Shown piece after piece: positions 16,519-25,796 of a DNA stretch of 32,948 nucleotides. Every line of letters starts with the position of its first letter. Within the stretch, counting starts at the first letter, position 1. The stretch is taken from contig JAOACF010000015.1 in the NCBI GenBank assembly GCA_026417995.1, forward strand, positions 1-32,948. The letters run 5' to 3'. Made by a program: the position numbers and the translations under genes. The notes under the pieces were generated by a model, which was given only the letters and a program-made list of their open reading frames with translations, was not told the origin of the DNA and did no database searches. This DNA comes from Negativicutes bacterium. GTDB lineage: Bacteria; Bacillota; Negativicutes; Sporomusales; JAOACF01.

Positions 16519-17154
16519 TTATTCAATTATCGTTAAAACTTCAGCCAGGGGTTTGCGCGGCGGGTTTACGTACTTTCCTGCCGCCGGAATGCCCAGCGGC
16601 GTCATAGCGGCAAGATAGTAACCCGGTTTACTAAAGCCGGTAATTGCGGCAATCTGCTCGGCGGCATAGGTCGGGCCGGTCATCCAGCAAGTTCCGTAGC
16701 CCATGGCGGCAGCCGCCAGGAGCAGGTTTTCCATCGCAGCGGCTATGTTCTGTATCCCCGGCTGCGTCCTGGACAAAGCCGCAATTTGCTCCTTGTCCAT
16801 GGTTCCGGCAGCGGCTATGTCTTCGGCTATAGTTGGATAAGGCCCGGCAAAAACCAAAATTACAACCGGTGCTTTTTTAAACACGGTATGATAGGGAACC
16901 ATTCCCTGAAAAGCGGCGCGTTTTTCCTCCGGCAGATAAGCGGCCAATTCCTTATTGCGGTCTACCACTGCCTGCGCAATGGCGGCAATCTTTTCGCTGT
17001 TTTTGACCACCACGAAGTGCCAGTTCTGCATATTCTTTCCCGATGGCGCATAAGTGGCCGCTTTTATGATTTCTTCAATGTCAGTATTCGGAATACTGTC
17101 ATTGGTAAATGATCTGACGCTCTGCCTGTTGTAAATAAACGACAATTTCTCCAT
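16519..17154 (-). CDS. Nitroreductase-family FMN oxidoreductase
   Basis: The 211-residue protein is a NAD(P)H- or ferredoxin-dependent flavoprotein. FMN-binding marks are NRQSVRSF (about residues 9-16), YAPSGKNMQNWHFVVV (35-50) and NIAAAMENLLLAAAAMGYGTCWM near 135-155, with the usual C-terminal RKPLAEVL. The start at 17154 (MEKLSF) has GGGAGGG 6 bases upstream; a longer start at 17196 falls in the promoter. Cotranscription with trpS is suggested by the 15-base gap, with no obvious functional reason. The substrate cannot be inferred. Confidence 0.9.
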   Translation of the reverse strand: MEKLSFIYNRQSVRSFTNDSIPNTDIEEIIKAATYAPSGKNMQNWHFVVVKNSEKIAAIAQAVVDRNKELAAYLPEEKRAAFQGMVPYHTVFKKAPVVILVFAGPYPTIAEDIAAAGTMDKEQIAALSRTQPGIQNIAAAMENLLLAAAAMGYGTCWMTGPTYAAEQIAAITGFSKPGYYLAAMTPLGIPAAGKYVNPPRKPLAEVLTIIE

Positions 17155-17186
17155 ATGTAACCCTCCCCGTAATTGATACACAGTAT

Positions 17187-17216
17187 AGTATACCATAGTT
17201 GGCAGGGATTTACCAA
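17187..17216 (-). promoter_or_regulatory. Promoter of the nitroreductase-trpS unit
   Basis: On the minus strand TTGGTA (17211-17216) and TATACT (17187-17192) are 18 bases apart. The -35 overlaps the T-run of the ilvD terminator. Confidence 0.55.
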
Positions 17217-17242
17217 AAAAGAAAGCCCCTTCTGCGGAAGGG
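17215..17242 (-). terminator. Terminator of the leu-ilvD operon
   Basis: On the minus strand CCCTTC (17242-17237) pairs with GAAGGG (17232-17227), followed by GCTTTCTTTTTT. It lies 25 bases after the ilvD stop. Confidence 0.85.
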
Positions 17243-17267
17243 ACGTTGAGGCTGGTCTGTCAGGCCG

Positions 17268-18920
17268 CTATTTTAGCACCGCGCCGGTATTGGCGGAGGT
17301 AACCAGGCGGGCATAACGGGCAAGATAACCGGTAGTGACTTTCGGCTTAGGCTGCTTCCAGGCCGCTTGCCGCTTGGCCAATTCCGTTTCGCTGACCTCG
17401 AGCCGGAGCACCCGGTTGGGAATATCGAGCAGGATCGTGTCGCCGTCTTCTACCAATGCTATTGGCCCGCCTTCCATCGCTTCGGGCGAGATATGCCCGA
17501 CACAGGCGCCGCGTGTCGCCCCGCTGAAGCGTCCGTCCGTCAACAGCGCCACTTTTAAGCCCATGCCGGCGATCACGGCGGTAGGATTGAGCATTTCTTT
17601 CATGCCGGGACCTCCTTTAGGTCCTTCGTAGCGGATGACAACGACATCGCCGTCCACAATCTTTTTACCGACAATCGCTTCGATTGCCGCTTCTTCCGAA
17701 TCAAAAACGCGGGCTGTCCCCCGGAAAGTCAGCATATCCTCCGCAACGGCGCTCTCTTTGACGACAGCACCGTCCGGGGCAAGGTTGCCGCTAAGGATGG
17801 CGATGCCGCCCCGGTCGCGATACGGATTATCGACCGTGCGGATGACATCGGGCCGCCGGATGGCTGCGGCGGCGATCCGTTCGCCGACAGTACCCTCGAT
17901 GGTTTTGGCTTCCCGATGAATAACGCTGCGTTTAGCGAGTTCATTCATCACAGCGGGGATGCCGCCGGCTTCGTTGAGGTCTTGAATATGATGCGTGCCT
18001 CCAGGGCTTAGCTTTACGATATACGGTGTTTGGGCGCTGATTTCCTCAAACAGCGAAAGCGGCAAATCCACGCCTGCTTCATGGGCGATAGCCGTCAGAT
18101 GCAGCACGGTATTTGATGAACCGCCGATGCCCATGTCCACAGCGATAGCATTCGCGAACGCCTCACGGGTCATGATATCGCGCGGTTTAATATCTTTTTT
18201 CACCAAGTCAACGGCGATCGCGCCGGCCTGCTTGGCCATCATGGTGCGAACGCCTGACTGGACGGCCGGTATTGTACCGTTGCCAGGCAATGCCATACCA
18301 AGGGTTTCCGCCATGCAGTTCATGGTATTCGCCGTAAACATGCCGGCACAGGAACCGCAGCCCGGACAGGCCGCCCGCTCCATTTGATCAAGCTGCTCCG
18401 CCGTAATCTTTCCGGCCTCATAAAGGCCGGCCGCTTCAAACATGGTGCTGACGCTGATGTCACGTCCCTCATAGCGGCCGGCCATCATCGGGCCGCCGCT
18501 TACGACAACGGCGGGTATATTCAGCCGCGCCGCGGCCATCAGCATTCCCGGCACAATTTTATCGCAGTTTGGTACTAAAACTAGGCCGTCGAAGCCATGG
18601 GCAATTGTCATTGCTTCAATCGAGTCGGCAATGAGCTCCCGGCTGGGCAGAGGATATTTCATGCCGTCATGGCCCATGGCTATGCCGTCGCAGATACCGA
18701 TGGCAGGAAATTCCGCCGCCATGCCGCCGGCGGCGGTAATGCCGAGCTTGACGGCATTGGTAACGTCGCGCAGGCCAATGTGACCGGGAATGACTTCATT
18801 AAAAGCATTTACAATGCCAATAAACGGTTTATTGAGTTCTTCGGGGGTATAACCCATCGCGTAGAATAAAGATCTGTGCGCGGCCCGGGTAGAGCCTTTT
18901 TTGACAATATCGCTTCGCAT
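17268..18920 (-). CDS. ilvD: Dihydroxy-acid dehydratase
   Basis: This 550-residue Fe-S dehydratase converts 2,3-dihydroxy-isovalerate and -methylvalerate to the keto acids of valine and isoleucine. Cluster-region cysteines are seen in [11 protein letters not shown] and [20 protein letters not shown], and the C-terminal [22 protein letters not shown] is diagnostic. Length is normal. It is the last gene of the leuACDB-ilvD operon, 25 bases after leuB, with GAGGGAGA before its ATG and a terminator after it. Putting ilvD under the leucine T-box makes a shared isoleucine/valine/leucine step respond to tRNA-Leu. Confidence 0.97.
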   Translation of the reverse strand: MRSDIVKKGSTRAAHRSLFYAMGYTPEELNKPFIGIVNAFNEVIPGHIGLRDVTNAVKLGITAAGGMAAEFPAIGICDGIAMGHDGMKYPLPSRELIADSIEAMTIAHGFDGLVLVPNCDKIVPGMLMAAARLNIPAVVVSGGPMMAGRYEGRDISVSTMFEAAGLYEAGKITAEQLDQMERAACPGCGSCAGMFTANTMNCMAETLGMALPGNGTIPAVQSGVRTMMAKQAGAIAVDLVKKDIKPRDIMTREAFANAIAVDMGIGGSSNTVLHLTAIAHEAGVDLPLSLFEEISAQTPYIVKLSPGGTHHIQDLNEAGGIPAVMNELAKRSVIHREAKTIEGTVGERIAAAAIRRPDVIRTVDNPYRDRGGIAILSGNLAPDGAVVKESAVAEDMLTFRGTARVFDSEEAAIEAIVGKKIVDGDVVVIRYEGPKGGPGMKEMLNPTAVIAGMGLKVALLTDGRFSGATRGACVGHISPEAMEGGPIALVEDGDTILLDIPNRVLRLEVSETELAKRQAAWKQPKPKVTTGYLARYARLVTSANTGAVLK

Positions 18921-18945
18921 CTCTATCTCCCTCTTTGCTGACCGA

Positions 18946-20019
18946 TTAACCCTGAATACGGGCCTCTACTATATTCGCCATCTCCTCGGTCGAAACCTTT
19001 GTCAGCCCAGGCTGATAAAGATCGGCTGTCCGGTAGCCGTCAGCAAGCGCCTGTTCCACCGCCGCTTCCACAGCATCAGCGGCCGGAGCACAATCAAGCG
19101 AATAGCGGAGCAGCATGGCCGCCGAAAGAATCGTCCCCAGGGGATTGGCCACCCCTTTGCCGGCGATATCGGGTGCCGATCCGTGGATGGGCTCGTATAG
19201 ACCAGGCCCGCTGCCCAGGCTGGCCGAAGGCAGCATACCGATTGACCCGGCCAATACGGCGGCTTCATCGCTCAAAATATCCCCAAACAAATTGCTGGTT
19301 ACAATTACGTCAAAATTTTTCGGGCCTAATACAAGCTGCATGGCGCAGTTATCGACATACATATGGCTAAGCGCAACATCAGGGTAAGCTGCTGCGGTTT
19401 CCTCGGCGGTCTTCCGCCACAGACGCGAAGTTGCCAAAACATTGGCCTTGTCGACCGAAACAACCTTGCCCCGCCGCTTCCGGGCCGCCTCGCAGGCCAT
19501 TTTCACGATGCGCGCAACTTCGTTCTTGCTGTAAACCTCCCGATCCCACGCGGTATCCCTGCCGGTGGAAGCGTCGGCTTCCTGACGGTCGCCATAATAA
19601 ACGCCGCCATTCAGTTCCCGCATGATCAGAATATCCGCTCCCGCGATATACTCGGGCTTGAGCGGCGAATGCCGAATAAGAGACGGTGTAATGCGCACCG
19701 GCCGCAGGTTGGCATACAGCCCAAGCTCTTGCCGCAGGCCCAGAATTGCTTTTTCCGCTCTGATTGCCGGCGGCACGTTGTCCCATTTAGGCCCTCCCAC
19801 TGCGCCGAGCAGCACGGCTGCGGATTGTTTGGCAGCGTCAATCGTCGCTTGCGGCAGGGGCGTGCCGCAGCGGTCAATGGCGGCGCCCCCGGCCAAATGC
19901 TCTTCATAGCTAATATTCAGGCGGTACATGTCAGCCGCTTTGGTTAAAATCCGCCGGGCAGCCGCGACAACTTCTTCGCCCACCCCGTCTCCCTTGATGA
20001 TTACGACCTGACGGCTCAC
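18946..20019 (-). CDS. leuB: 3-isopropylmalate dehydrogenase
   Basis: The 357-residue NAD-dependent enzyme oxidises and decarboxylates 3-isopropylmalate to 2-ketoisocaproate. Markers are [11 protein letters not shown] at the N-terminus, [22 protein letters not shown] and [30 protein letters not shown]. The [14 protein letters not shown] segment fits the NAD site. Translation starts at GTG (20017-20019), overlapping the leuD stop by 4 bases, so coupling is likely. Confidence 0.97.
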   Translation of the reverse strand: MSRQVVIIKGDGVGEEVVAAARRILTKAADMYRLNISYEEHLAGGAAIDRCGTPLPQATIDAAKQSAAVLLGAVGGPKWDNVPPAIRAEKAILGLRQELGLYANLRPVRITPSLIRHSPLKPEYIAGADILIMRELNGGVYYGDRQEADASTGRDTAWDREVYSKNEVARIVKMACEAARKRRGKVVSVDKANVLATSRLWRKTAEETAAAYPDVALSHMYVDNCAMQLVLGPKNFDVIVTSNLFGDILSDEAAVLAGSIGMLPSASLGSGPGLYEPIHGSAPDIAGKGVANPLGTILSAAMLLRYSLDCAPAADAVEAAVEQALADGYRTADLYQPGLTKVSTEEMANIVEARIQG

Positions 20020-20507
20020 GCTTTTCCCCCCCTGACATAATTGATAAGTCCGCCTGCTTGGGCAATATCTCGTATAAAGCCGGGCAGCGGCTGAATTTTA
20101 AACTCTTCGCCGCTCGTTTTGTTGCTGATGATCCCGGCCTGGAGATCAACCCTGACGCTGTCGCCGCTGCCGATACGCTCGGCGTCTTTTCCGAGTTCAA
20201 TAATCGGCAGGCCGATATTAATTGCGTTGCGATAGAAAATGCGGGCAAAACTATCGGCAATGATGCAGGCAATACCACTTGCCTGGATGGCTATCGGAGC
20301 ATGCTCCCGGGAGGAGCCGCAGCCAAAATTCTTGCCGGCGACCATGATGTCGCCCTGCCGCACATTTGCGGCAAATGAGGCATCAATATCTTCCATGCAG
20401 TGCGCGGCCAGTTCCTGCGGATCGCTGGTATTCAGATAGCGGGCCGGTATAATTACATCAGTATCAATATTATCGCCGTAGCGCCAAACCTTTCCCTCTA
20501 AAATCAT
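20016..20507 (-). CDS. leuD: 3-isopropylmalate dehydratase small subunit
   Basis: The 163-residue swivelling-domain subunit pairs with LeuC to isomerise 2- to 3-isopropylmalate. It shows [17 protein letters not shown] and the diagnostic [16 protein letters not shown]. Its short length and sequence style are the archaeal/clostridial LeuD type, matching the LeuC here. It overlaps leuC (ATGA) and leuB (GTGA) by 4 bases each. Confidence 0.97.
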   Translation of the reverse strand: MILEGKVWRYGDNIDTDVIIPARYLNTSDPQELAAHCMEDIDASFAANVRQGDIMVAGKNFGCGSSREHAPIAIQASGIACIIADSFARIFYRNAINIGLPIIELGKDAERIGSGDSVRVDLQAGIISNKTSGEEFKIQPLPGFIRDIAQAGGLINYVRGGKA

Positions 20508-21766
20508 GCGAGTACCTCCTCAGGGGACGCGATGCGTCCGCATATTGCGCTGGCAGCCGCTACAGCTGGCCCTGCCAGATACACTTCGCTGTCCACATGG
20601 CCCATTCTGCCGCGGAAATTGCGGTTGGTAGTGGAAACTGCGCGTTCACCGGCCGCCAAAATCCCCATATAACCGCCCAGGCACGGGCCGCAGGTCGGCG
20701 TGCTGACAACGGCGCCGGCTTTAATAAATGTCTCAATATAACCGCGCTGCATGGCTTCCAGGTAGACCTGCTGAGTGCCCGGGATAATGATCGCCCGGAC
20801 GCGGGGATGGACGCCGCCGTGAGCAAACACTTCCGCCGCCTGCGCCAAATCCTCGATGCGGCCGTTGGTGCATGAACCGATCACTACCTGATCAATGGTG
20901 ATTTCCGGCAAGGTATTAACCGCCTTTACATTCTCCGGCAGGTGCGGCAGCGCGACTACCGGCGTCAGCGCCGACAGATCTATCTCTATCTCCCGTTCAT
21001 ACACCGCGTCGTCATCGGCGGTTACCACCGTAAATGGCCGTTCAACCCGTCCCTCTAAGTACTTCAATGTAACCTCGTCGACGGGGAAAATACCGTTCTT
21101 GCCGCCAGCCTCAATCGCCATGTTGGCGATTGTCAGCCGGTCGGCCATCGTCAGCGCAGCCACTCCTTCACCGGCAAATTCCAGCGATTGATACCGGGCA
21201 CCATCGACACCGATCATACCGATAAGGGTTAAGATGATATCCTTGCCGCCGACCCACCGGGGCGGCTTGCCGCGCAAATTGACCTTGATGCCGGACGGAA
21301 CCTTAAACCAAGTTTCACCTGTTGCCATGGCCGCCGCCAGGTCGGTTGAGCCGACGCCGGTAGCAAATGCGCCAAGCGCGCCATACGTGCAAGTATGCGA
21401 ATCGGCGCCGATAATAATTTCACCCGGAGCCACCAAACCGACTTCCGGCAGCAGCACATGCTCAATCCCCATGCGTCCCACTTCGAAGTAGTTGACAATC
21501 CCGTGCCTGGCGGCAAACTCGCGCACCGCTTTGGCCATCTCCGCGCTTTTTATGTCTTTATTCGGCGTAAAGTGGTCAGGCACCAGCGCAATCTTCGCCG
21601 GGTCAAATACCGGGCGGCCAATCTTTGCAAACTCCTGGATTGCCGGGGGTCCGGTAATATCGTTCGCCAGCACGAGATCAAGCCGGCATTTGATAAGCTG
21701 CCCGGGAGTGACGCTGTCGAGGCCGGCGCCGCGCGCCAATATTTTTTCCGTCATTGTCATTGCCAT
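20504..21766 (-). CDS. leuC: 3-isopropylmalate dehydratase large subunit
   Basis: This 420-residue aconitase-family subunit binds a 4Fe-4S cluster. Markers are [38 protein letters not shown] and [14 protein letters not shown], which supply the three cluster cysteines, and the substrate-contacting [11 protein letters not shown]. The roughly 420-residue length is the HacA/archaeal-like class rather than the 465-residue enterobacterial class. The start is one base after the leuA stop, and the ATG of leuD overlaps its stop. Confidence 0.97.
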   Translation of the reverse strand: MAMTMTEKILARGAGLDSVTPGQLIKCRLDLVLANDITGPPAIQEFAKIGRPVFDPAKIALVPDHFTPNKDIKSAEMAKAVREFAARHGIVNYFEVGRMGIEHVLLPEVGLVAPGEIIIGADSHTCTYGALGAFATGVGSTDLAAAMATGETWFKVPSGIKVNLRGKPPRWVGGKDIILTLIGMIGVDGARYQSLEFAGEGVAALTMADRLTIANMAIEAGGKNGIFPVDEVTLKYLEGRVERPFTVVTADDDAVYEREIEIDLSALTPVVALPHLPENVKAVNTLPEITIDQVVIGSCTNGRIEDLAQAAEVFAHGGVHPRVRAIIIPGTQQVYLEAMQRGYIETFIKAGAVVSTPTCGPCLGGYMGILAAGERAVSTTNRNFRGRMGHVDSEVYLAGPAVAAASAICGRIASPEEVLA

Positions 21767-21767
21767 G

Positions 21768-23315
21768 TTAATTCCCTCCTGCCGCTTGGGGAGCGCCCTG
21801 CCTGCCGCACGCGGCGAACATTTTGTTAATCGCGCTTACGTAAGCCTTAGCGCTCGCTTCGATAATATCTGTGCTTAATCCGCGTCCGCTGAACGTCATG
21901 CCGTCCTGTTCAACCCACACGGTAGCTTCGCCCAATGCATCCTCGCCCGAGGTGACTGCTTTGATCTGATAATCCTTAAGACAAATGCTGACGCCTATCG
22001 CTTTTTCAATCGCCTTGAAAGTGGCGTCCACCGGCCCATCGCCGCAGCACGCTTCTTCCACTATGCCGCTTGCGCCTTCCAGGCGAACCGAAGCGGTGGC
22101 CAGCGTCTGCGTGCCGCTGACGACATGATGATAGATCAGGCGGTACATTTCAGTTTTAGCGAGCGCCGTATCGGTAACCAGCGCCTCAATATCCCGGTCA
22201 TACACCGTCTTTTTCCGGTCAGCCAGCTCTTTGAATTTGGCGAACAATGCCGTGATCGCCGCCGCATCCAGCTCATACCCCATTGATTGCAGCCGCTCCT
22301 CGAAAGCGTGGCGTCCGGAGTGTTTGCCAAGTACAATACTGCTTTTGCTGGCGCCGACGGTTTCCGGCCGCATAATCTCATAGGTAAACGGATTATTTAA
22401 AACACCGTGCTGATGAATACCGGATTCGTGCGCAAACGCGTTGTCGCCGACGATGGCTTTGTTGGGCGGGACGACAATCCCGCTCAACGTGCTCACCAGG
22501 CGAGAAGTGCGGTAGATCTGCCGGGTATCGATGCGCGTGGACGCCCGGTAATATTCACTGCGGGTGGCTAACGCCATCACGACTTCTTCCAGCGAAGCGT
22601 TGCCGGCGCGCTCGCCTAGGCCGTTGATGCAGCATTCGATTTGCGTAGCCCCGTTCTCAACCGCCGCCAGCGAATTGGCAATCGCCAATCCCAGGTCATC
22701 GTGGCAATGGGCGCTAATGGCCGCCTGCTCGATGCCGGGTACGTTATCGCGGATATAGCGGATCAGGCGGCCGAACTCTCCGGGCGTCGTGTAGCCGACA
22801 GTGTCAGGCACATTGATGACGGTGGCCCCGGCGCGGATTGCCGCCGCGTATACCTGACAGAGAAAGTCCCAGTCGGAACGCGAGGCGTCTTCCGCGGAAA
22901 ATTCCACATCCTCGACAAATTTCCGGGCATAATTAACGGCTGCTTCGGCTGCATCCAAGACTTGTTGCCGCGTCATCTTCAGTTTATAGGCGAGGTGAAT
23001 GTCGCTGGTAGCGATAAAGGTATGAATGCGCGGGCGCTCGGCTTTCCTGATCGCTTCGGCCGCAATTTCAATATCTTTTTTTTCGGCCCGCGCTAAAGCG
23101 GCGATGACCGGCCCTTTAACCTGAGCGGCTACGGCGCTCACCCCGGCAAAATCGCCGGGAGAAGCCACCGGAAAACCGGCCTCGATCACATCCACGCGGA
23201 GCTTAGCCAGCGCCTGCGCGATTTCAATCTTCTCGGCCATTTCCAGATTAACCCCTGGCGTCTGCTCGCCATCCCTCAGCGTAGTATCAAAGATCATAAT
23301 TGTCCTCTGTGCCAT
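21768..23315 (-). CDS. leuA: 2-isopropylmalate synthase
   Basis: This 515-residue enzyme commits 2-ketoisovalerate to leucine. The TIM-barrel catalytic domain opens with [18 protein letters not shown] and includes [28 protein letters not shown] (HxH metal ligands), [18 protein letters not shown] in the variant [14 protein letters not shown], and [13 protein letters not shown]-terminal LeuA dimerisation/regulatory domain (about 390-510) implies leucine feedback. I start at the ATG at 23315, 8 bases after GAGGAGG; the longer ORF runs into leader RNA. It is the first gene after a riboswitch/T-box leader. Confidence 0.97.
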   Translation of the reverse strand: MAQRTIMIFDTTLRDGEQTPGVNLEMAEKIEIAQALAKLRVDVIEAGFPVASPGDFAGVSAVAAQVKGPVIAALARAEKKDIEIAAEAIRKAERPRIHTFIATSDIHLAYKLKMTRQQVLDAAEAAVNYARKFVEDVEFSAEDASRSDWDFLCQVYAAAIRAGATVINVPDTVGYTTPGEFGRLIRYIRDNVPGIEQAAISAHCHDDLGLAIANSLAAVENGATQIECCINGLGERAGNASLEEVVMALATRSEYYRASTRIDTRQIYRTSRLVSTLSGIVVPPNKAIVGDNAFAHESGIHQHGVLNNPFTYEIMRPETVGASKSSIVLGKHSGRHAFEERLQSMGYELDAAAITALFAKFKELADRKKTVYDRDIEALVTDTALAKTEMYRLIYHHVVSGTQTLATASVRLEGASGIVEEACCGDGPVDATFKAIEKAIGVSICLKDYQIKAVTSGEDALGEATVWVEQDGMTFSGRGLSTDIIEASAKAYVSAINKMFAACGRQGAPQAAGGN

Positions 23316-23379
23316 TTTTTCCGCCTCCTCTAATTTTTCTCTCCTAACCGGGGCTACCGCCGCATTCCTAACTTGCCGC

Positions 23380-23419
23380 AAACAGAAAGCCCCTATTGAC
23401 CTTGCTGGTCAATAGGGGC
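23380..23419 (-). terminator. Regulated terminator of the leu T-box
   Basis: On the minus strand GCCCCTATTGACC and GGTCAATAGGGGC form a perfect 13-pair stem (23419 to 23389) with a 5-base loop, followed by TTTCTGTTT. Its 5' arm follows the T-box sequence, the standard competing terminator. Confidence 0.93.
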
Positions 23420-23596
23420 GGGGTGTGCCGCGGTACCACCCTACTTGGGTCTCATTCCAATAACGCCTGGTCAGCGCTTCCGCCTACCGGTTTTCAGCGG
23501 AAGAGTTCCTGGGCGAGCTTCACCTGCAGCGCCGCGCCGGTTCGCACCTCCACCGGCTCTCTGCAACGGACGTCCTGCGGCTTTTTCCCAGTCATT
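23389..23596 (-). promoter_or_regulatory. T-box leader sensing tRNA-Leu (specifier CUC)
   Basis: On the minus strand the core AGGGTGGTACCGCGGC lies at 23427-23442; the bulge TGGT would pair with an ACCA tRNA end. Stem I shows AGAGAGCCGGTGG and GCGAACCGG, closed by CTGGG...CCCAG. Just inside that base the loop reads AAG-CTC-G, so the specifier is CUC at 23515-23517. That pairs with the GAG anticodon of tRNA-Leu and matches the downstream leucine genes. When uncharged tRNA-Leu binds, the antiterminator should form and transcription continue. Confidence 0.9.
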
Positions 23597-23626
23597 ACCG
23601 ATACCACTATGCAACTTGCAAACAGT

Positions 23627-23673
23627 AAAAAAATCCTGCGGGAAATTTCTCTTTACAAGAAACTTTCCGCAGG
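23627..23673 (-). terminator. Regulated terminator of the first (ykkC-class) riboswitch, leu leader
   Basis: On the minus strand CCTGCGGAAAGTTTC (23673-23659) pairs with GAAATTTCCCGCAGG (23649-23635), 13 of 15 positions, then ATTTTTTT. The 5' arm overlaps the conserved 3' end of the aptamer, so ligand binding and termination should be mutually exclusive. Confidence 0.88.
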
Positions 23674-23765
23674 GTCTTTTATACCCACGGTGTAGCGCAA
23701 CTCATCGCCGCGCTTTGCATCGCTCGGACCAGACCTGACACCAGCGGAACCCTAGATGCACTTTC
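23667..23765 (-). promoter_or_regulatory. ykkC-class riboswitch aptamer, probably ppGpp type (subtype 2a), leu operon
   Basis: On the minus strand the RNA contains the ykkC hallmarks in order: CTAGGGTTCCG, GGTCCGAG, then TACACCGTGGGTATAAAAG followed by ACCCTGCGG. GCATC/GATGC and GCGC/GCGC helices can form between them. ykkC RNAs comprise guanidine (type 1), ppGpp (2a), PRPP (2b) and further subtypes. Type 2a is the one known upstream of branched-chain amino acid genes, where ppGpp turns expression on. The subtype is inferred from context, not from diagnostic residues. Confidence 0.82.
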
Positions 23766-23790
23766 TTGGTATTTTTGTGATTTTGTATAC

Positions 23791-23818
23791 ATTATACCAT
23801 GACAAAAGTCCATGTCAA
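23791..23818 (-). promoter_or_regulatory. Promoter of the leuACDB-ilvD operon
   Basis: On the minus strand TTGACA (23813-23818) and TATAAT (23791-23796), both perfect, are 16 bases apart. The transcript would begin near 23784, just before the aptamer, giving a leader of about 470 bases. Confidence 0.88.
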
Positions 23819-23909
23819 TAGCATGCAATCTATTTTTCGCGATTAAATCTTGCGGCTTCGGCGCGGCTGCCACCGGATGTTTTATGATTATGATCTAATT
23901 TTATGGCGC

Positions 23910-23937
23910 TTGTCAGGCAGGTCTATTATCGTAGAAT
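23910..23937 (+). promoter_or_regulatory. Promoter of the GH26-like gene
   Basis: TTGTCA (23910-23915) and TAGAAT (23932-23937) are 16 bases apart, 44 bases before the chosen start codon. Confidence 0.6.
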
Positions 23938-23980
23938 GACGAAATTTGTTATCTACTATTTCAGCCGAGGTACATGCTGC

Positions 23981-25585
23981 ATGAACAAATTACTAAGCCA
24001 AATAATTGCCGCTTCGCTGGCAGCAATGCTGCTGAGCACGCTGCCGCCCTCGCTGCAGGCATCCGCCGGCGGCACAGCTTATCTTATCAACGGCATACCC
24101 CAGGCGGAAAACACCGCCTCGCCGCAAGATGATCTCAAGGCAATCCTGTCTTGCAATGAGGAAATGGTCCAATATACCGATTACGCTCACGGTTATAGCC
24201 TGCTCATCCCCTCAGGCATGCAGCCCGACTTGACTTACGGAACGGTGCGCACCGTGTTTGCCGGTCCGGAAGCGCAGATCGAGATCTATTACGACGACTT
24301 CCGGGGAACAATCTCAAACGCTGACGCTTATGTGTATTACGGCAACCGTCCGCTATACCAGAGCCCGTATTTCACGGTGACGGAAGACGTCTGGGAAGAA
24401 GTGAACGGCATTCGCGTGCATCTGCTGTCCTGGAACCGGCCGAAGCTGGCCAGGCTGGCTAATGATAAAAACCATTACGTCAGTGCAGAATTTATCAAAA
24501 ACGCGCATGAAGTTTACACCGTATTCATCAAATCCACCCGGCCTTTTGCCGCGTATCGCACAATAATTGACAGTTTTTTCTTAACCGGCAGGCAGGGTAC
24601 GCCCCGCAACTACCCGGCCCTAGAAATGCCGCACAGGCGCCTGAGCGCGGAAACAAGCGCTTTTTGGCAGAAATACTTTGCGCCGGAAGCGTCATTAACC
24701 TGGGGCGTATTTGAGCCATCCGCGCCGGAAAACTTGAATTATCTGGCCGACCTGGAAAACAAAGTGGACTTCAAGTTTCCCTTTCTGCTGCGCTATCAGG
24801 GCATCGATGAGCAAGCGCCGGTGCGCGGCTTGCTGAAAGCCTTTGCTGAAGGGCGCTATGTGGAGCTTACGCTGCAGACCGTCCTCGCGGAAGAAGCCAA
24901 TGCGCTTGTACATACCGAACGATCCAACGCACATTTGCTCTACGCCATTTTAGACGGTCGCTACGACGATTATTTTCATGCCTATGCCCGTAAACTCAAA
25001 GATTTCGGCCACCCCGTACTGTTCCGCCTGAATAATGAAATGAACGGTGACTGGTGCTGGTATTCCGCCTATTATACCGGCAAGGACACGGAAATATACA
25101 AGGCGGTTTGGCGGTATATCCACACCATCTTTGACCAGAACGGCGCCGATAATGTGCTCTGGGTCTGGAACCCGCACGATGTTTCCCGCCCGGACTTTAA
25201 ATGGAACCATGCCTATATGTATTATCCGGGAGATGAATATGTAGATATTATCGGCCTTACCGGCTATAATACCGGAACTTACTTTCCCGGGGAGCACTGG
25301 CGCGAGTTCGCCGCTATCTATGACCCGCTCTACGCCGCCTACAGCAGCGTTTTTGCCAAGCCGTTCATGATTACCGAATTCGGTTCCAATTCCACCGGCG
25401 GCAATAAAGTTGCCTGGCTTGAGACTATGTTCGGGCAAATCCGCCGCTACCCCAATATTAAGGTCGCCATCTGGTGGAATGGCATCGATTATGACCGCGC
25501 CGGCAACCCCGGCCGCGTTTACCTGCTGGATGAAAGCCAGGAAACAACAGCCGTTTTCCGCAAGCGACTGCAGGAATTTCGTTAA
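23981..25585 (+). CDS. Secreted GH26-like glycoside hydrolase (beta-mannanase family)
   Basis: The 534-residue protein has a signal peptide (MNKLLSQIIAASLAAMLLSTLPPSLQASA) and an N-terminal domain of unknown role (about 55-205). A GH26-like catalytic barrel runs from about 235 to 530. The acid/base Glu is in FRLNNEMNGDWCWYS (E353) and the nucleophile Glu in FMITEFGSNS (E466), with the aromatic WNPHDVSRPDFKWNHAYMYYPGDEYVDIIGLTGYN stretch between them. Such enzymes cut mannans or related beta-glycans; here an exopolysaccharide or cell-surface glycan is as likely. The start with the signal peptide lies after a promoter; the longer ORF start (23903) would lie upstream of it. It sits alone between two amino acid operons, so no pathway link is evident. 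Confidence 0.85.
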   Translation: MNKLLSQIIAASLAAMLLSTLPPSLQASAGGTAYLINGIPQAENTASPQDDLKAILSCNEEMVQYTDYAHGYSLLIPSGMQPDLTYGTVRTVFAGPEAQIEIYYDDFRGTISNADAYVYYGNRPLYQSPYFTVTEDVWEEVNGIRVHLLSWNRPKLARLANDKNHYVSAEFIKNAHEVYTVFIKSTRPFAAYRTIIDSFFLTGRQGTPRNYPALEMPHRRLSAETSAFWQKYFAPEASLTWGVFEPSAPENLNYLADLENKVDFKFPFLLRYQGIDEQAPVRGLLKAFAEGRYVELTLQTVLAEEANALVHTERSNAHLLYAILDGRYDDYFHAYARKLKDFGHPVLFRLNNEMNGDWCWYSAYYTGKDTEIYKAVWRYIHTIFDQNGADNVLWVWNPHDVSRPDFKWNHAYMYYPGDEYVDIIGLTGYNTGTYFPGEHWREFAAIYDPLYAAYSSVFAKPFMITEFGSNSTGGNKVAWLETMFGQIRRYPNIKVAIWWNGIDYDRAGNPGRVYLLDESQETTAVFRKRLQEFR

Positions 25586-25600
25586 CAAGAATGAAATGCT

Positions 25601-25642
25601 AAAAACCGGCCCAACCGCGGGCATGCCGCAGTTGGGCCGGTT
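25601..25642. terminator. Terminator of the ilv operon, probably shared with the GH26-like gene
   Basis: AACCGGCCCAAC (25604-25615) pairs perfectly with GTTGGGCCGGTT (25631-25642). On the minus strand it is followed by TTTTT; on the plus strand the T-run is poor. Confidence 0.8.
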
Positions 25643-25656
25643 GCCTTGTCTTAGCT

Positions 25657-25779
25657 TTAGGCTACTGTCGACAATCGCATGAGGTTCTCATCGGCGCGAG
25701 GATCCACGCCGCCAATTTCGTCGGTTACGCCGCCGACATGCTTAATCTGTTCGGCATTATGCTCCGGACGCTTTTCCAT
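25657..25779 (-). CDS. 40-residue small protein at the end of the ilv operon
   Basis: A 40-codon ORF begins with ATG at 25779, 7 bases from a strong GGAGG, and ends with TAA 15 bases before the operon terminator. It starts 17 bases after the ilvB stop. The product reads MEKRPEHNAEQIKHVGGV, then TDEIGGVDPRADENL and MRLSTVA. It is hydrophilic, without a membrane segment or cysteines, and with a Gly-Gly-Val pattern repeated (HVGGV, EIGGV). I do not recognise the family. The ribosome-binding site, operon position and fit before the terminator support it being real. Confidence 0.65.
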   Translation of the reverse strand: MEKRPEHNAEQIKHVGGVTDEIGGVDPRADENLMRLSTVA

Positions 25780-25796
25780 ACACTCTCCTCCTCATA

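Noticed and set aside
19363-19947. 194-codon plus-strand ORF opposite leuB
   Set aside because: Antisense to an unmistakable leuB; long antisense frames are expected in GC-rich third-position coding sequence.
23396-23738. Plus-strand ORFs of 97-99 codons over the leu leader
   Set aside because: They are translations of the reverse complement of the riboswitch and T-box RNA; the conserved RNA motifs explain the sequence.
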